Below the pieces are notes generated by a model. It did not search any database, was not told the DNA's origin, and was given only the letters and a program-made list of their open reading frames with translations. The translations under genes and the position numbers were made by a program. Of a DNA stretch of 64,000 bases, positions 8,456-16,060 are shown one piece after another (the first letter of the stretch is position 1; each line of letters starts with the position of its first letter). This DNA comes from an uncultured Oscillibacter sp. (lineage in GTDB: Bacteria > Bacillota > Clostridia > Oscillospirales > Oscillospiraceae). The stretch is taken from NCBI GenBank assembly GCA_910576845.1, contig CAJTJA010000002.1:65046-129045 (forward strand), given 5' to 3'.

Positions 8456-8917
8456 TCACTCCTTGTCATAAATTTTCACCTTGAAGACCACCTTGCTCAC
8501 GATTTTTGGCCCGCCCAGCTGCATCTTGATGCGGTGGGCGTCTCCGGGAAACACCACCAGGAAATCCCCGGGGGAGAGCGTCAGCTTATGGTCCCCCTTG
8601 CCCCGGTAGGCATAGAAATCATTGGCTTCCACCCGGTCAAACTCGGTCAGAGTCTCCGGCGGGGCGATCTCCACGCCCTCGGAACCCTCTGTCATAATAT
8701 GAATGTCCAAAAATTTCTTGTGGGCTTCAAAAAAGCTTTCCTCCGCCGGGATAGTCTCATAGGTGAAGCGGGTGGCGTATACCTCGCCGCCCTTGAGCTC
8801 CACCCGCTCCAGGCCTACGCTGGCAAGAAACTCCGGCGTAATGTGTGCCAGCGCCAGATCCAGGTTCGGGTGAATGCCCTGATAGGCCAGGGCATCCTTA
8901 TGTTTGGCATAAATCAT
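8456..8917 (-). CDS. YhcH/YjgK/YiaL family protein (NanQ-like sialic acid anomerase)
   Basis: 153 residues matching the YhcH family, a small cupin-like beta protein. The C-terminal half has FFEAHKKFLDIHIMTEGSE and FPGDAHRIKM, supplying the conserved His and acidic residues that bind metal in this family. E. coli NanQ (YhcH) opens and interconverts sialic acid anomers so that the lyase can act. It lies directly upstream of the lyase gene, with 4 intergenic bases, as in many nan operons. A usable AAGGAA precedes the ATG. The anomerase role is by homology and context. Confidence 0.85.
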   Translation of the reverse strand: MIYAKHKDALAYQGIHPNLDLALAHITPEFLASVGLERVELKGGEVYATRFTYETIPAEESFFEAHKKFLDIHIMTEGSEGVEIAPPETLTEFDRVEANDFYAYRGKGDHKLTLSPGDFLVVFPGDAHRIKMQLGGPKIVSKVVFKVKIYDKE

Positions 8918-9082
8918 CGCATTTCCTTCTTTCCGATTCAGAAGCTTTGTGCCGCCGTTCCAGAACGGTTTATTGCCAGATGCTGGAGTTTTTGTGCCTG
9001 CGTTTGCCGCAAGTGGTTTTAAAGCCCCGAAAGCGCATGCTCCGCATCCACTAAAGCCTCATATCCCTTGAGAAAAGGCAGG

Positions 9083-10009
9083 TCAGCCTTTTACCGCGCC
9101 CATGGTGATACCCTGGGTGAAGTACTTCTGGAAAATCAGGAACACAATGATAATAGGAGCCGCAGCCAGGGTGGCGCCGGCCATCAGCAGGCCATTGTCC
9201 ACCGAGGTTTCCGCCTGAAGGGTGGCGACGCCCAGGGGAATAGTGAAGTTGCTGCCGCTGGCCAGCATGACCAGCTGCATAAAGTAGTCGTTCCAGCAAT
9301 TGATGAAGGTAAAGATCGCCAGCGCGCCAATGCCTGGTTTAATCATGGGCATGACTACCGTGGAAAAAGTATTCCATTCGCTGGAGCCGTCAATTCGGGC
9401 GGCCTCCAGAATTTCGCCTGGTATGCTTTCTGAGAACTGCTTCATCAGGAATACGCCGAAGGGCCAGCCTACTGTGGGAAAGATCACCGCCCACAGGCTG
9501 TCATAAAGGTGCAGGGCAGACATCTCTTTCAGCAGGGGAATCAGGATAACCTGCTTGGGCAGGGCCATGGCGCAGACGATCAGAGAGAAGAGGAGGGTCC
9601 GGCCATTGAAGCGCTTCTTCGCCAGGGCATAGCCCGCCATGGCGGCGGTGAGGCAGGTGAAGAGCATCGCCAGCACGCTCATGAGTACCGCGTTAATGAG
9701 CCACCGGATAGCGCCGGGAGCCTCCGGACCGGCAGTGAGGAGGATTTTCTTTCCTCCGTTGAAGAAGCTGCCGAAGGGCAGATAGACCTCCCACAGAGGG
9801 ACGGTGCGCTGCTTCATCAGCTTGTCGAAGTTGTTCATTACCCACTCGGTGGGAACCCAGATCGGTTTGGTGGCGTTGATGTCCGCGCCGTTTTTGAAGG
9901 CGCCGGTGACAATCCAGTACAGCGGGAAGGTGAAGAGAAAGGCCAGTATTACCAGAATGATAATGGAGACAATCTTATATGCGCGTCCGTTTCCGCTTTC
10001 AATTTTCAT
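9083..10009 (-). CDS. Carbohydrate ABC transporter permease, MalG type
   Basis: 308 residues with about six membrane helices. The cytoplasmic EAA loop that docks the ATPase reads EAARIDGSSEWNTFSTVVMP (about 205-224). The second of a permease pair; start ATG behind AAGGAGG, 12 bases after the MalF-type gene. No ATP-binding subunit is encoded in this cluster, so it probably uses a shared MsmK-type ATPase encoded elsewhere, as is common in CUT1 importers. Expected substrate is sialic acid or a sialylated/amino sugar, from the neighbouring lyase operon. Confidence 0.93.
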   Translation of the reverse strand: MKIESGNGRAYKIVSIIILVILAFLFTFPLYWIVTGAFKNGADINATKPIWVPTEWVMNNFDKLMKQRTVPLWEVYLPFGSFFNGGKKILLTAGPEAPGAIRWLINAVLMSVLAMLFTCLTAAMAGYALAKKRFNGRTLLFSLIVCAMALPKQVILIPLLKEMSALHLYDSLWAVIFPTVGWPFGVFLMKQFSESIPGEILEAARIDGSSEWNTFSTVVMPMIKPGIGALAIFTFINCWNDYFMQLVMLASGSNFTIPLGVATLQAETSVDNGLLMAGATLAAAPIIIVFLIFQKYFTQGITMGAVKG

Positions 10010-10021
10010 ACCAGCACCTCC

Positions 10022-10939
10022 TTACTTTTCTTTCGCCAGCTTGAACTGGAGAGCGGACAAAAGACCGATGAAGATGGCCAGCACCACGCCCATGGCGTTG
10101 GCATAGCCAAAGTGCCCTGCCTGCTCCGTCAGCTTGAAGGCGGTCCAGTAGATGTCATACATTACCGTATTCGTCCCTGCGCCGCCCTTGGTCAGCAGCT
10201 GGATCAGCGCGAAGCATTGGAAGGAGTTGATGGTGGTGATGACCAGGATATACAGGGTAGTGGGCATCATTTGAGCCCACTTTACTTTCCAGAAAACCTG
10301 GAAGCTGGTGGCCCCATCTACCTCGGCGGCTTCAATAAGGGTCTGGTCCACGTTGCCCAAGGCGGAGACATAGAGCACGATGGGCTGGCCCACGGAGGTG
10401 GTAAAGAGGATCAGGATGATGCACCAGAGGGCGTATTTAGAGTCGCCCAGCCAGTTGATGTTCTGCTCTATGAGGCCAGCGCCCTTGAGGACGTGGTTGA
10501 AAATGCCGGTATAATTGTCATACATCCACTTCCACACTACAGTAACCGCCACGGAGCCAGTGACTACGGGCAAGTAAAAAATGCAGCGGAAGGCGGAGAG
10601 CACCGGCCCGCTGAGCTTGTAAATGGCAGAGGATACCCACAAGGAGAAGGCGCAGACCGTGGGAACGCTGACGACGACAATGATAAAGGTGTTTTTCAGC
10701 GCCTCCAGAAAATCCACGTCCTTGGTCAGCTTGGTGAAGTTGGACAGGCCGACAAAGTTGCCAAACATGCCTTGGTCATGCATGTTGGCATCTGTGAGGC
10801 TGGTAATAATGCAAATGATCATGGGAATGACTACAAAGCCAATAAAGAAAATCAGGCTGGGCAGCATAAAGAGATAGCCGGTGATATTCTCCCGCTTCTG
10901 CAATGCCCGGCTCATGGTGGGGTGAGACTGTTTTGCCAA
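10022..10939 (-). CDS. Carbohydrate ABC transporter permease, MalF type
   Basis: 305 residues from a TTG start at 10939, chosen because AAAGGAG lies 8 bases upstream. The in-frame ATG at 11032 would pass through a strong hairpin and is rejected. About six membrane helices start at GYLFMLPSLIFFIGFVVIP. The EAA loop is EAAEVDGATSFQVFWKVKWA. It forms the membrane channel with the MalG-type partner just downstream, and receives substrate from the lipoprotein encoded upstream. Confidence 0.92.
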   Translation of the reverse strand: MAKQSHPTMSRALQKRENITGYLFMLPSLIFFIGFVVIPMIICIITSLTDANMHDQGMFGNFVGLSNFTKLTKDVDFLEALKNTFIIVVVSVPTVCAFSLWVSSAIYKLSGPVLSAFRCIFYLPVVTGSVAVTVVWKWMYDNYTGIFNHVLKGAGLIEQNINWLGDSKYALWCIILILFTTSVGQPIVLYVSALGNVDQTLIEAAEVDGATSFQVFWKVKWAQMMPTTLYILVITTINSFQCFALIQLLTKGGAGTNTVMYDIYWTAFKLTEQAGHFGYANAMGVVLAIFIGLLSALQFKLAKEK

Positions 10940-10998
10940 GATCAACACTCCTTTGCAACTGGATTCAAAAGGACCAGGTTTTTCCAAATAGAAGCGCA

Positions 10999-11027
10999 CC
11001 CCTCTCCCGCCCTTCGCGGGAGAGGGG
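10999..11027 (-). promoter_or_regulatory. Strong intercistronic hairpin between binding-protein and permease genes
   Basis: A perfect 12-bp GC-rich stem (CCCCTCTCCCGC, 10999-11010 with 11016-11027) and 5-base loop, with no T-run after it on the minus strand. Such hairpins between a binding protein and its permeases usually protect the upstream mRNA end and partly block read-through, giving more binding protein than channel. The effect here is inferred. Confidence 0.7.
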
Positions 11028-11066
11028 CGCAAAAACCCTTATCTCTTTAACTGTATGCGGGTCCGT

Positions 11067-12425
11067 TTAGCCCGCAGCGGCGTTGGCGTTGCCGGCGTAG
11101 GTAGCGACGGTTTCGGCAATGTTTGCGCCTTCGCCTACCTTCTGGAGCATGGTCCACCACTCGGTACGAGCGCCGGCCCAGCCCTTGGTTACCTGGTAGT
11201 AGTCGCCCAGGTAAGGCATCAGAACCTGGTAGTCGTTCATAATATCGTTGTCAGCCCAGATGGCAGAGAGATCCGTGCCCTCGGCAGAGGAACGGGCGGC
11301 AAAGTAATTGGCGGTCTTTACCGCGTCCACGGTATGTTCGGAGTCGCACATCCATTTGATAAAGGTTTTGGCATTATCAATACGGGCCTGATCACCATTA
11401 TCGAAGATGCCGAAGCCCCAGATACCGCCGCAGAGCTGAGGAGCGCCGCTCTCAGAGGGGAAAGCCATGAAAGCAATTTCTTCGCCGCTGGCAGTGAGGC
11501 CTGCGCCGGTGTCGGCCAGGTTGGGGTTCAGCTGCTGGGCGATGTTCCAGCAGAAAGCCATCTTCAGGATTCCCTGGTAGAAGACCTTGATCTCATCGCC
11601 GCCCTCCAGAGAGGCGTCGAAGGTGATGCCAGGCATGCTTTTGAGCTGCTCCAGAGCCTTGACATTCAGAGGATCGTCCCAGGTGTACTGGTCATGGGCG
11701 GCGTTGGTGAAGGTTCCGCCATACATGTTGTTGACCAGCGCACGGGTGCCCTGGTCGCCGCCCTGGCCCTTGCAGAAAACGGCGCCCACGGGGGAGTTGA
11801 AGTGTGCGTACAGAGCGTCCACGGCTTTGATGAAGTCGTCAGTGCTCCAGGTACGGGTGGCCATGTCCAGATACTGGTCGGCACCGGCCTCCTTGAAGGC
11901 GTCCAGATTCACAGCCATGCAGTGGGCGGTTACGACCAGAGGATACTCATAAACTTCGCCGTTGGAATGAGTGCAGGCGGTCATGGCGGCGGCGTTAATT
12001 TCGCTCTTGTCTGTGTCGTCGAACATGTCGCTCAGGTCTACCAGGTAGCCCTTGTCGCCCCAGTTGGTCACCAGGCGCTCGGGACCCTCCATAATCAGGT
12101 CGGGGGCGCTCTTGGCGGTGATGGCGGAGTTAACCTTGTCGTCGCCGTCGGCGTAGGCTAAGTACTCTACCTTCACGGAAATCCCGGTGTCGGCAGTGAA
12201 AGCGTCGGTGATGGCCTTGACCTTGTCCTCCTGGCCCCAGTTGCCGATGGGGTAGGTCCACAGGGTCAGCTCACCGCCTGCGGCAGGGGTTTCCGGGGCC
12301 TCTGGGGCGTTGTTCTCGGCCGGTGGGGTATCCTGAGCAGGGGTAGTGGAGTCCTTGTTGCCTCCGCAGGCAACAAGGGCCATGACCATGGTCATGGCCA
12401 ATACCATTGCAAGCAGCTTCTTCAT
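11067..12425 (-). CDS. Sugar ABC transporter substrate-binding lipoprotein
   Basis: 452 residues from ATG 12425, behind AAAGGAGG. The N-terminus MKKLLAMVLAMTMVMALVAC is a lipoprotein signal with lipobox LVAC, followed by a Ser/Thr/Pro/Glu-rich tether. The remainder is a family 1 solute-binding fold (GELTLWTYPIGNWGQE, FNSPVGAVFCKG, and a C-terminal lobe with GWAGARTEWWTML). It is first in the transporter operon and driven by a consensus promoter with candidate RpiR sites. The predicted cargo is sialic acid or a derivative, by context only. Confidence 0.93.
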   Translation of the reverse strand: MKKLLAMVLAMTMVMALVACGGNKDSTTPAQDTPPAENNAPEAPETPAAGGELTLWTYPIGNWGQEDKVKAITDAFTADTGISVKVEYLAYADGDDKVNSAITAKSAPDLIMEGPERLVTNWGDKGYLVDLSDMFDDTDKSEINAAAMTACTHSNGEVYEYPLVVTAHCMAVNLDAFKEAGADQYLDMATRTWSTDDFIKAVDALYAHFNSPVGAVFCKGQGGDQGTRALVNNMYGGTFTNAAHDQYTWDDPLNVKALEQLKSMPGITFDASLEGGDEIKVFYQGILKMAFCWNIAQQLNPNLADTGAGLTASGEEIAFMAFPSESGAPQLCGGIWGFGIFDNGDQARIDNAKTFIKWMCDSEHTVDAVKTANYFAARSSAEGTDLSAIWADNDIMNDYQVLMPYLGDYYQVTKGWAGARTEWWTMLQKVGEGANIAETVATYAGNANAAAG

Positions 12426-12485
12426 CGTGGATCCTCCTTTAATGTTTACAAAAAATAAACCGGCAAGTTCCGGCTCGCTGTGTAA

Positions 12486-12514
12486 ATTATACAAGGGCTT
12501 CCTTCTTTTGTCAA
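12486..12514 (-). promoter_or_regulatory. Consensus sigma-A promoter of the transporter operon
   Basis: On the minus strand: TTGACA (12514-12509), exactly 17 bases, TATAAT (12491-12486). Both hexamers are perfect. Such a strong promoter implies repression when substrate is absent; candidate operators lie just upstream. Confidence 0.88.
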
Positions 12515-12518
12515 TTAA

Positions 12519-12534
12519 AATCGAAAGAATTTCT
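12519..12534 (-). promoter_or_regulatory. Candidate RpiR-family operator, copy 1
   Basis: The minus strand reads AGAAATTCTTTCGATT, with the palindromic core GAAANNNTTTC. It ends 5 bases upstream of the -35 of the transporter promoter. The same 16-mer, with one difference, lies upstream of the YesL gene. Confidence 0.5.
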
Positions 12535-12563
12535 GTAGAGCCACAATATTTAGGGGATATCTC

Positions 12564-12579
12564 AAAAATGATTTCGATT
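12564..12579 (+). promoter_or_regulatory. Candidate RpiR-family operator, copy 2 (degenerate)
   Basis: AAAAATGATTTCGATT on the plus strand differs from the YesL-site copy at two positions. It lies in inverted orientation to copy 1, between the divergent transporter and esterase promoters. Confidence 0.35.
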
Positions 12580-12627
12580 TTTGGTGAATTTTCCCTTTAA
12601 ATTCGGAAGAAAAGCCAAAAATGCGCC

Positions 12628-12656
12628 TTGACAAACGGAAAAAAACTGCTAATTTA
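12628..12656 (+). promoter_or_regulatory. Possible promoter of the esterase gene
   Basis: TTGACA at 12628-12633, then a 17-base spacer and a weak -10 (AATTTA, 12651-12656). The gene starts 55 bases further on. Confidence 0.4.
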
Positions 12657-12711
12657 TACACTGAGGGGTAAATTTCAGACCGGGCGGCTATAGATGAAAG
12701 GAAGATGGATC

Positions 12712-13365
12712 ATGAAAAAACACGTTCTCTGCTTGGGCGATTCCAATACCCACGGGTACTGCGCGGACCCTGCTGACTGTGCTGACGGCGGGATCCGCTT
12801 TAACGAGGATGAGCGCTGGACATGCCTGCTGCAAAAGGCCTTGGGGCCGGATTGCTTGGTGACAGAGGAGGGACTTAGCGGGAGGACCACTGTCTTTCCA
12901 GACCCCCTCCATGAGACCATGGATGCCCTCACGGTTCTGTATTCTCTGTTGAAAAGCCACGAAGTGATTGATTTGCTGATTATTATGCTGGGCACCAACG
13001 ACGTGAAAGAACGCCTGGGGATGAATGCCTCCTGCATTGCCATTGGTATGGAGCGCCTGGTCCGTAAGGCCCAGAGCGTAGATTGCTGGGGGGATCATGC
13101 GCCCAACATCCTGATTGTCTGCCCGCCTCCCATCCGCCCGGAGATGGAACGCTCCGAGAACGGCATTCCTATGGGAAAGGGCTGTCTGGAGAAGTCCAGG
13201 GAGCTGCCTGAATACTACAGGAAGACTGCCAAGCTGGTGGGAGCCCATTACCTGGACGCCAAGGACTGCGAGTTCAACGCCGTGGACGGGATGCACCTGA
13301 CCCGCAGGGGCCACGCCCGGCTGGCGGCACTGCTGGGGGAAATGGTGCCGGGTTTGCTCCCATAA
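12712..13365 (+). CDS. SGNH/GDSL-family hydrolase (possible sialate O-acetylesterase)
   Basis: 217 residues from ATG 12712, with GAAAGGAAG upstream; an ATG six codons earlier overlaps that site and is not used. Block I is LCLGDSNTHG with the nucleophile Ser. Block III is GTND. The C-terminal catalytic pair lies in DGMHLTRRGH. There is no signal peptide, so it acts in the cytoplasm. It is divergent from the sialic-acid transporter gene, which fits removal of O-acetyl groups from imported sialic acid, as GDSL proteins do in other gut nan clusters. The substrate is inferred from position. Confidence 0.87.
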   Translation: MKKHVLCLGDSNTHGYCADPADCADGGIRFNEDERWTCLLQKALGPDCLVTEEGLSGRTTVFPDPLHETMDALTVLYSLLKSHEVIDLLIIMLGTNDVKERLGMNASCIAIGMERLVRKAQSVDCWGDHAPNILIVCPPPIRPEMERSENGIPMGKGCLEKSRELPEYYRKTAKLVGAHYLDAKDCEFNAVDGMHLTRRGHARLAALLGEMVPGLLP

Positions 13366-13387
13366 AGGATGGGGAGGAGAGAGATTG

Positions 13388-14224
13388 ATGGGACTGCTTG
13401 ACCGCTTCAGACGAAAAAAGGAGCCTGTTCCAGACTCTAAGGAACCGCCCGCTCCGGGATATGCCCCGGAGGCGGATACCATGGCCCTGATTCTGCTTCG
13501 GGAAGATATTGGCTGGACTGCCGTGTCCAACGCTTTGGAGGCTTCTTTCGGTCCCCCGGCTTCTGTGGATAACAGCCATGCCCAGGTTCCCGCAATGACC
13601 ATCTGCTTGGAGGGTACCGAGTTCTTTTGCAGCTATATGCCCATGCCGCACCCAGCGGAGGTCTGCGACATTTCCGCCGCAGGGGAAGGTCTGTGTTCTC
13701 CTCAGGAGCAGGAGGATATTCTGGCCCATAAATGCTTTCTGGTGCTGGCTCAGAAGGGCGGGGGAGAAACTCTGGAGAAAAAGAGGAACATTTGCCGCCT
13801 GTTTACCCGCCTGGCCGGTGTGCTGATGGAATTGGAGGCTGCGGCGGGCGTCTACATCAATTCTGCCGAGCTGTTGATCAGCCGGCGGGTGTACCTTCAG
13901 CACACCGCTGTTTTGGAGAAGAACTGGGAGGACCCGGAATATTTTCCCGCGCCGCTTTGGGTCAGTATTCGCAGCGGGCAGAAAGGGGAGGCATCCCTGG
14001 TGGGAACCTGGGGGCTTAAGCAGTTCGGTTTCCCGGAGCTGTGGTTTTTGGATGCCAAGTCCCCGTGGCCGGAGCTGCACGAGAAGCTGTATCTCATGTC
14101 CATTTTCCAGATCACCGGGCGGGAGCGGTATCGGAACACGGATACCATCATGTTCACACCAGGGGCACCGGCGGTGTTCAAGGAGCTGAACGGCGCACTG
14201 TTCATTGTTGGCGGCGGCGTCTGA
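13388..14224 (+). CDS. DUF4261 domain-containing protein
   Basis: 278 residues. ATG 13388 follows GGAGGAGAG; a TTG three bases earlier is possible. The N-terminus MGLLDRFRRKKEP is a short basic amphipathic start resembling that of the protein at 35616. The rest matches the DUF4261 family, which is of unknown function (ALILLREDIGWTAVSNALE, GVYINSAELLISRR, PLWVSIR near the middle). Soluble and cytoplasmic by composition. It follows the esterase gene by 22 bases and ends at a bidirectional terminator, so the two may share a transcript. I see no functional link to sugar catabolism. Confidence 0.8.
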   Translation: MGLLDRFRRKKEPVPDSKEPPAPGYAPEADTMALILLREDIGWTAVSNALEASFGPPASVDNSHAQVPAMTICLEGTEFFCSYMPMPHPAEVCDISAAGEGLCSPQEQEDILAHKCFLVLAQKGGGETLEKKRNICRLFTRLAGVLMELEAAAGVYINSAELLISRRVYLQHTAVLEKNWEDPEYFPAPLWVSIRSGQKGEASLVGTWGLKQFGFPELWFLDAKSPWPELHEKLYLMSIFQITGRERYRNTDTIMFTPGAPAVFKELNGALFIVGGGV

Positions 14225-14241
14225 ATGGATTTCAAAAAAAC

Positions 14242-14281
14242 AAAACAGGTCTGCCGCAAACTTAAGCGGCAGACCTGTTTT
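14242..14281. terminator. Bidirectional rho-independent terminator
   Basis: Perfect 16-bp stem (AAAACAGGTCTGCCGC, 14242-14257, with 14266-14281) and an 8-base loop. The stem ends in AAAA/TTTT, so it works on both strands. It separates the convergent DUF4261 and YesL-like genes. Confidence 0.88.
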
Positions 14282-14282
14282 G

Positions 14283-14921
14283 CTATTCGCCGGGCTCCGT
14301 ATTCTTCTCCGAAGCCGGAGCGTGTTTTTGAAAGATTTTTTCAAAAAACAGCGATACCAAAAGCATAGTGATGACCGGCATAAATACCACCGGCCACCAC
14401 CGCTCAATGCAGAAAACGGCAGTTTGGGCTGTGAGCAGCACCACTACCACGGTGCTGGGCAGATGAGCGGCGGTTAGTTGAAGGGCGGTCCGAAACAGTC
14501 CTCTGACGTCATAATCAAACCGTCCCAACAGGGGAAACAGCCAGCACAGTACTCCTGCCGGAAGAATGAGTGCGAAATAGTAGGCTACGTAGAGAACATA
14601 GGCCATACCTCCCAGGCGGGTGCCGTACCACCGAACGATGAAATGGCCCCCAAACAGCAGCAGAGCCATAGGAATCACAATGAGTCCTGTCAGCAGTCCG
14701 GTTTTGAAATTCTGCCGGAAGGAGCGGAAGTAGTACCCGAAGGCCCCGCTCTCACGCGGCCGGACACACTTAACAACTGTATAGTACAGGGCCGCCGTAG
14801 CCGGGCCGGCAGTAACAATGGGCAGACAGAGACAAATCCAAAGAATGGACAGGCCGCAGATATCCACCAGCGTGCTCAGCCAAGCCCAAATGCCCTTTTC
14901 AGGATTAAAGAACTCACCCAA
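14283..14921 (-). CDS. YesL-family (DUF624) membrane protein
   Basis: 212 residues with five or six membrane helices (SILWICLCLPIVTAGPAT, GLLTGLIVIPMALLLFGGHF, VLYVAYYFALILPAGVLCWL). This matches the DUF624/YesL family, usually found beside sugar ABC transporters of glycan-degrading Firmicutes and suspected of helping their assembly or function. The start is TTG 14921, 8 bases after AGGAGG. A candidate RpiR operator lies 27 bases upstream, placing it in the same regulon as the transporter. Confidence 0.83.
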   Translation of the reverse strand: MGEFFNPEKGIWAWLSTLVDICGLSILWICLCLPIVTAGPATAALYYTVVKCVRPRESGAFGYYFRSFRQNFKTGLLTGLIVIPMALLLFGGHFIVRWYGTRLGGMAYVLYVAYYFALILPAGVLCWLFPLLGRFDYDVRGLFRTALQLTAAHLPSTVVVVLLTAQTAVFCIERWWPVVFMPVITMLLVSLFFEKIFQKHAPASEKNTEPGE

Positions 14922-14947
14922 ACGCCCGACCTCCTATAGCCCTTTAA

Positions 14948-14963
14948 AGAAATTATTTCGATT
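14948..14963 (+). promoter_or_regulatory. Candidate RpiR-family operator, copy 3 (YesL promoter)
   Basis: AGAAATTATTTCGATT, with the palindromic core GAAATTATTTC at 14949-14959. It matches copy 1 at 15 of 16 positions and is placed to overlap the promoter of the YesL-like gene. Confidence 0.5.
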
Positions 14964-15117
14964 CTTTTGATGTCTGCGGCGATTTTCACCGCGGGAGGCT
15001 GCCTATGCAGCCTCAGTCTGAATTTTTCAGTCAACACTTGTCAAGAGCGTGTATTCGGCAGGCGGCGCTGCTGGACGAAAGAACGCGGCTTGTCTCTTTC
15101 CAGCTATGCGGGGGGTC

Positions 15118-15972
15118 TCAAATACATTTTTGTGTCAGGGCTTTGCCGACGGATTGGCGGCAGCGCTCCGCCTCCTCAGGGTCCCGCCGGATAAATTCGT
15201 TAAGAAGCACTTCCAGCACATAGAGCTGCGCGATCAGGGCGGATGTGGAGCCGAACTGAAAGGGCTGCTCGTTAGGACCGCAGAGAAGCACCGCGTCGGC
15301 GTGGGCGCTGGCAGGAGAGTTGGGGTAACGGGTCACTAAAATCAGCTTTGCGGACCGGGCACGGATGACATCCACCGCCTCCAGCAGTTCATGCGTTGCT
15401 CCGGAATAGGAGAAGTAGAGCACCGCGTCCCCTTTCGACAGGGTGGATAGAATGACTGTCTGCATATGGGAATCCTGAATCGTTTTGAACTTGGAAGAGG
15501 TGGTGGAGAATTGGGCCCAGGCGGCCAAGGCCACTGTGGAATGGTTGCCCTGACCCAGGCAGATTACCTGTCCCGCATTCCGCAGCAGGTCTGCCGCTTG
15601 CGCCACTTCCTGCTCTCTGAGCATATGGTAAGTGCTGTTCAGCGCGTTTTGGGAGGCGCACAGAATTTTGCCCATGACAGTGGGAGGAGGATCATCCGGA
15701 GTGATTTCGCCTCCTGGCTCACTGAGTGCCGCCCGGGCGGGGAGTGCCGCCCGGGCCAGTTCCAGCTTGAAATCGTTGAAGCCTGCCAGCTTCAGCTTCC
15801 TGCAGAACAGGGACACGGTAGACACCGCCACTTCACATTGACTGCTCAGGTCGGTAATACTGATATATTGAGTCTCTTCCTGATGTTCCAACACATAATC
15901 CGCAATTTTGCGCTCGGATCTGGTGAAGCTTTCATATTCCTGAAGCATCAGCGCCACGATGTCCTTTTCCAA
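15118..15972 (-). CDS. RpiR/MurR-family transcriptional regulator (probable sialic acid regulator)
   Basis: 284 residues from TTG 15972, 7 bases after AGGAGG; a GTG at 15978 is the alternative. The N-terminal HTH_6 domain (about 1-78) has TDLSSQCEVAVSTVSLFCRKL as its helix-turn-helix region. The C-terminal SIS domain (about 110-270) binds phosphosugars (ICLGQGNHSTVA, YFSYSGATHE, LILVTRYPNS). RpiR proteins control nan operons in several Firmicutes, responding to ManNAc-6-P or GlcNAc-6-P. Codons near residue 80 contain an 18-bp tandem duplication. Its likely targets are the GAAANNNTTTC sites above. Confidence 0.88.
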   Translation of the reverse strand: MEKDIVALMLQEYESFTRSERKIADYVLEHQEETQYISITDLSSQCEVAVSTVSLFCRKLKLAGFNDFKLELARAALPARAALSEPGGEITPDDPPPTVMGKILCASQNALNSTYHMLREQEVAQAADLLRNAGQVICLGQGNHSTVALAAWAQFSTTSSKFKTIQDSHMQTVILSTLSKGDAVLYFSYSGATHELLEAVDVIRARSAKLILVTRYPNSPASAHADAVLLCGPNEQPFQFGSTSALIAQLYVLEVLLNEFIRRDPEEAERCRQSVGKALTQKCI

Positions 15973-16060
15973 CGGCACACCTCCTCCTGATTCCTTAAAT
16001 ACGCGGCAGGCAGTTTGAAAACCGGCCGCACTGGGCGGCAGCGGCGCCCCTTGACTCAGG

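Noticed and set aside
9509..11050. Open frames of 368 and 513 codons on the plus strand across the sugar transporter genes
   Set aside because: They mirror permease and binding-protein genes with recognised motifs; GC-rich codon bias keeps the opposite strand open.
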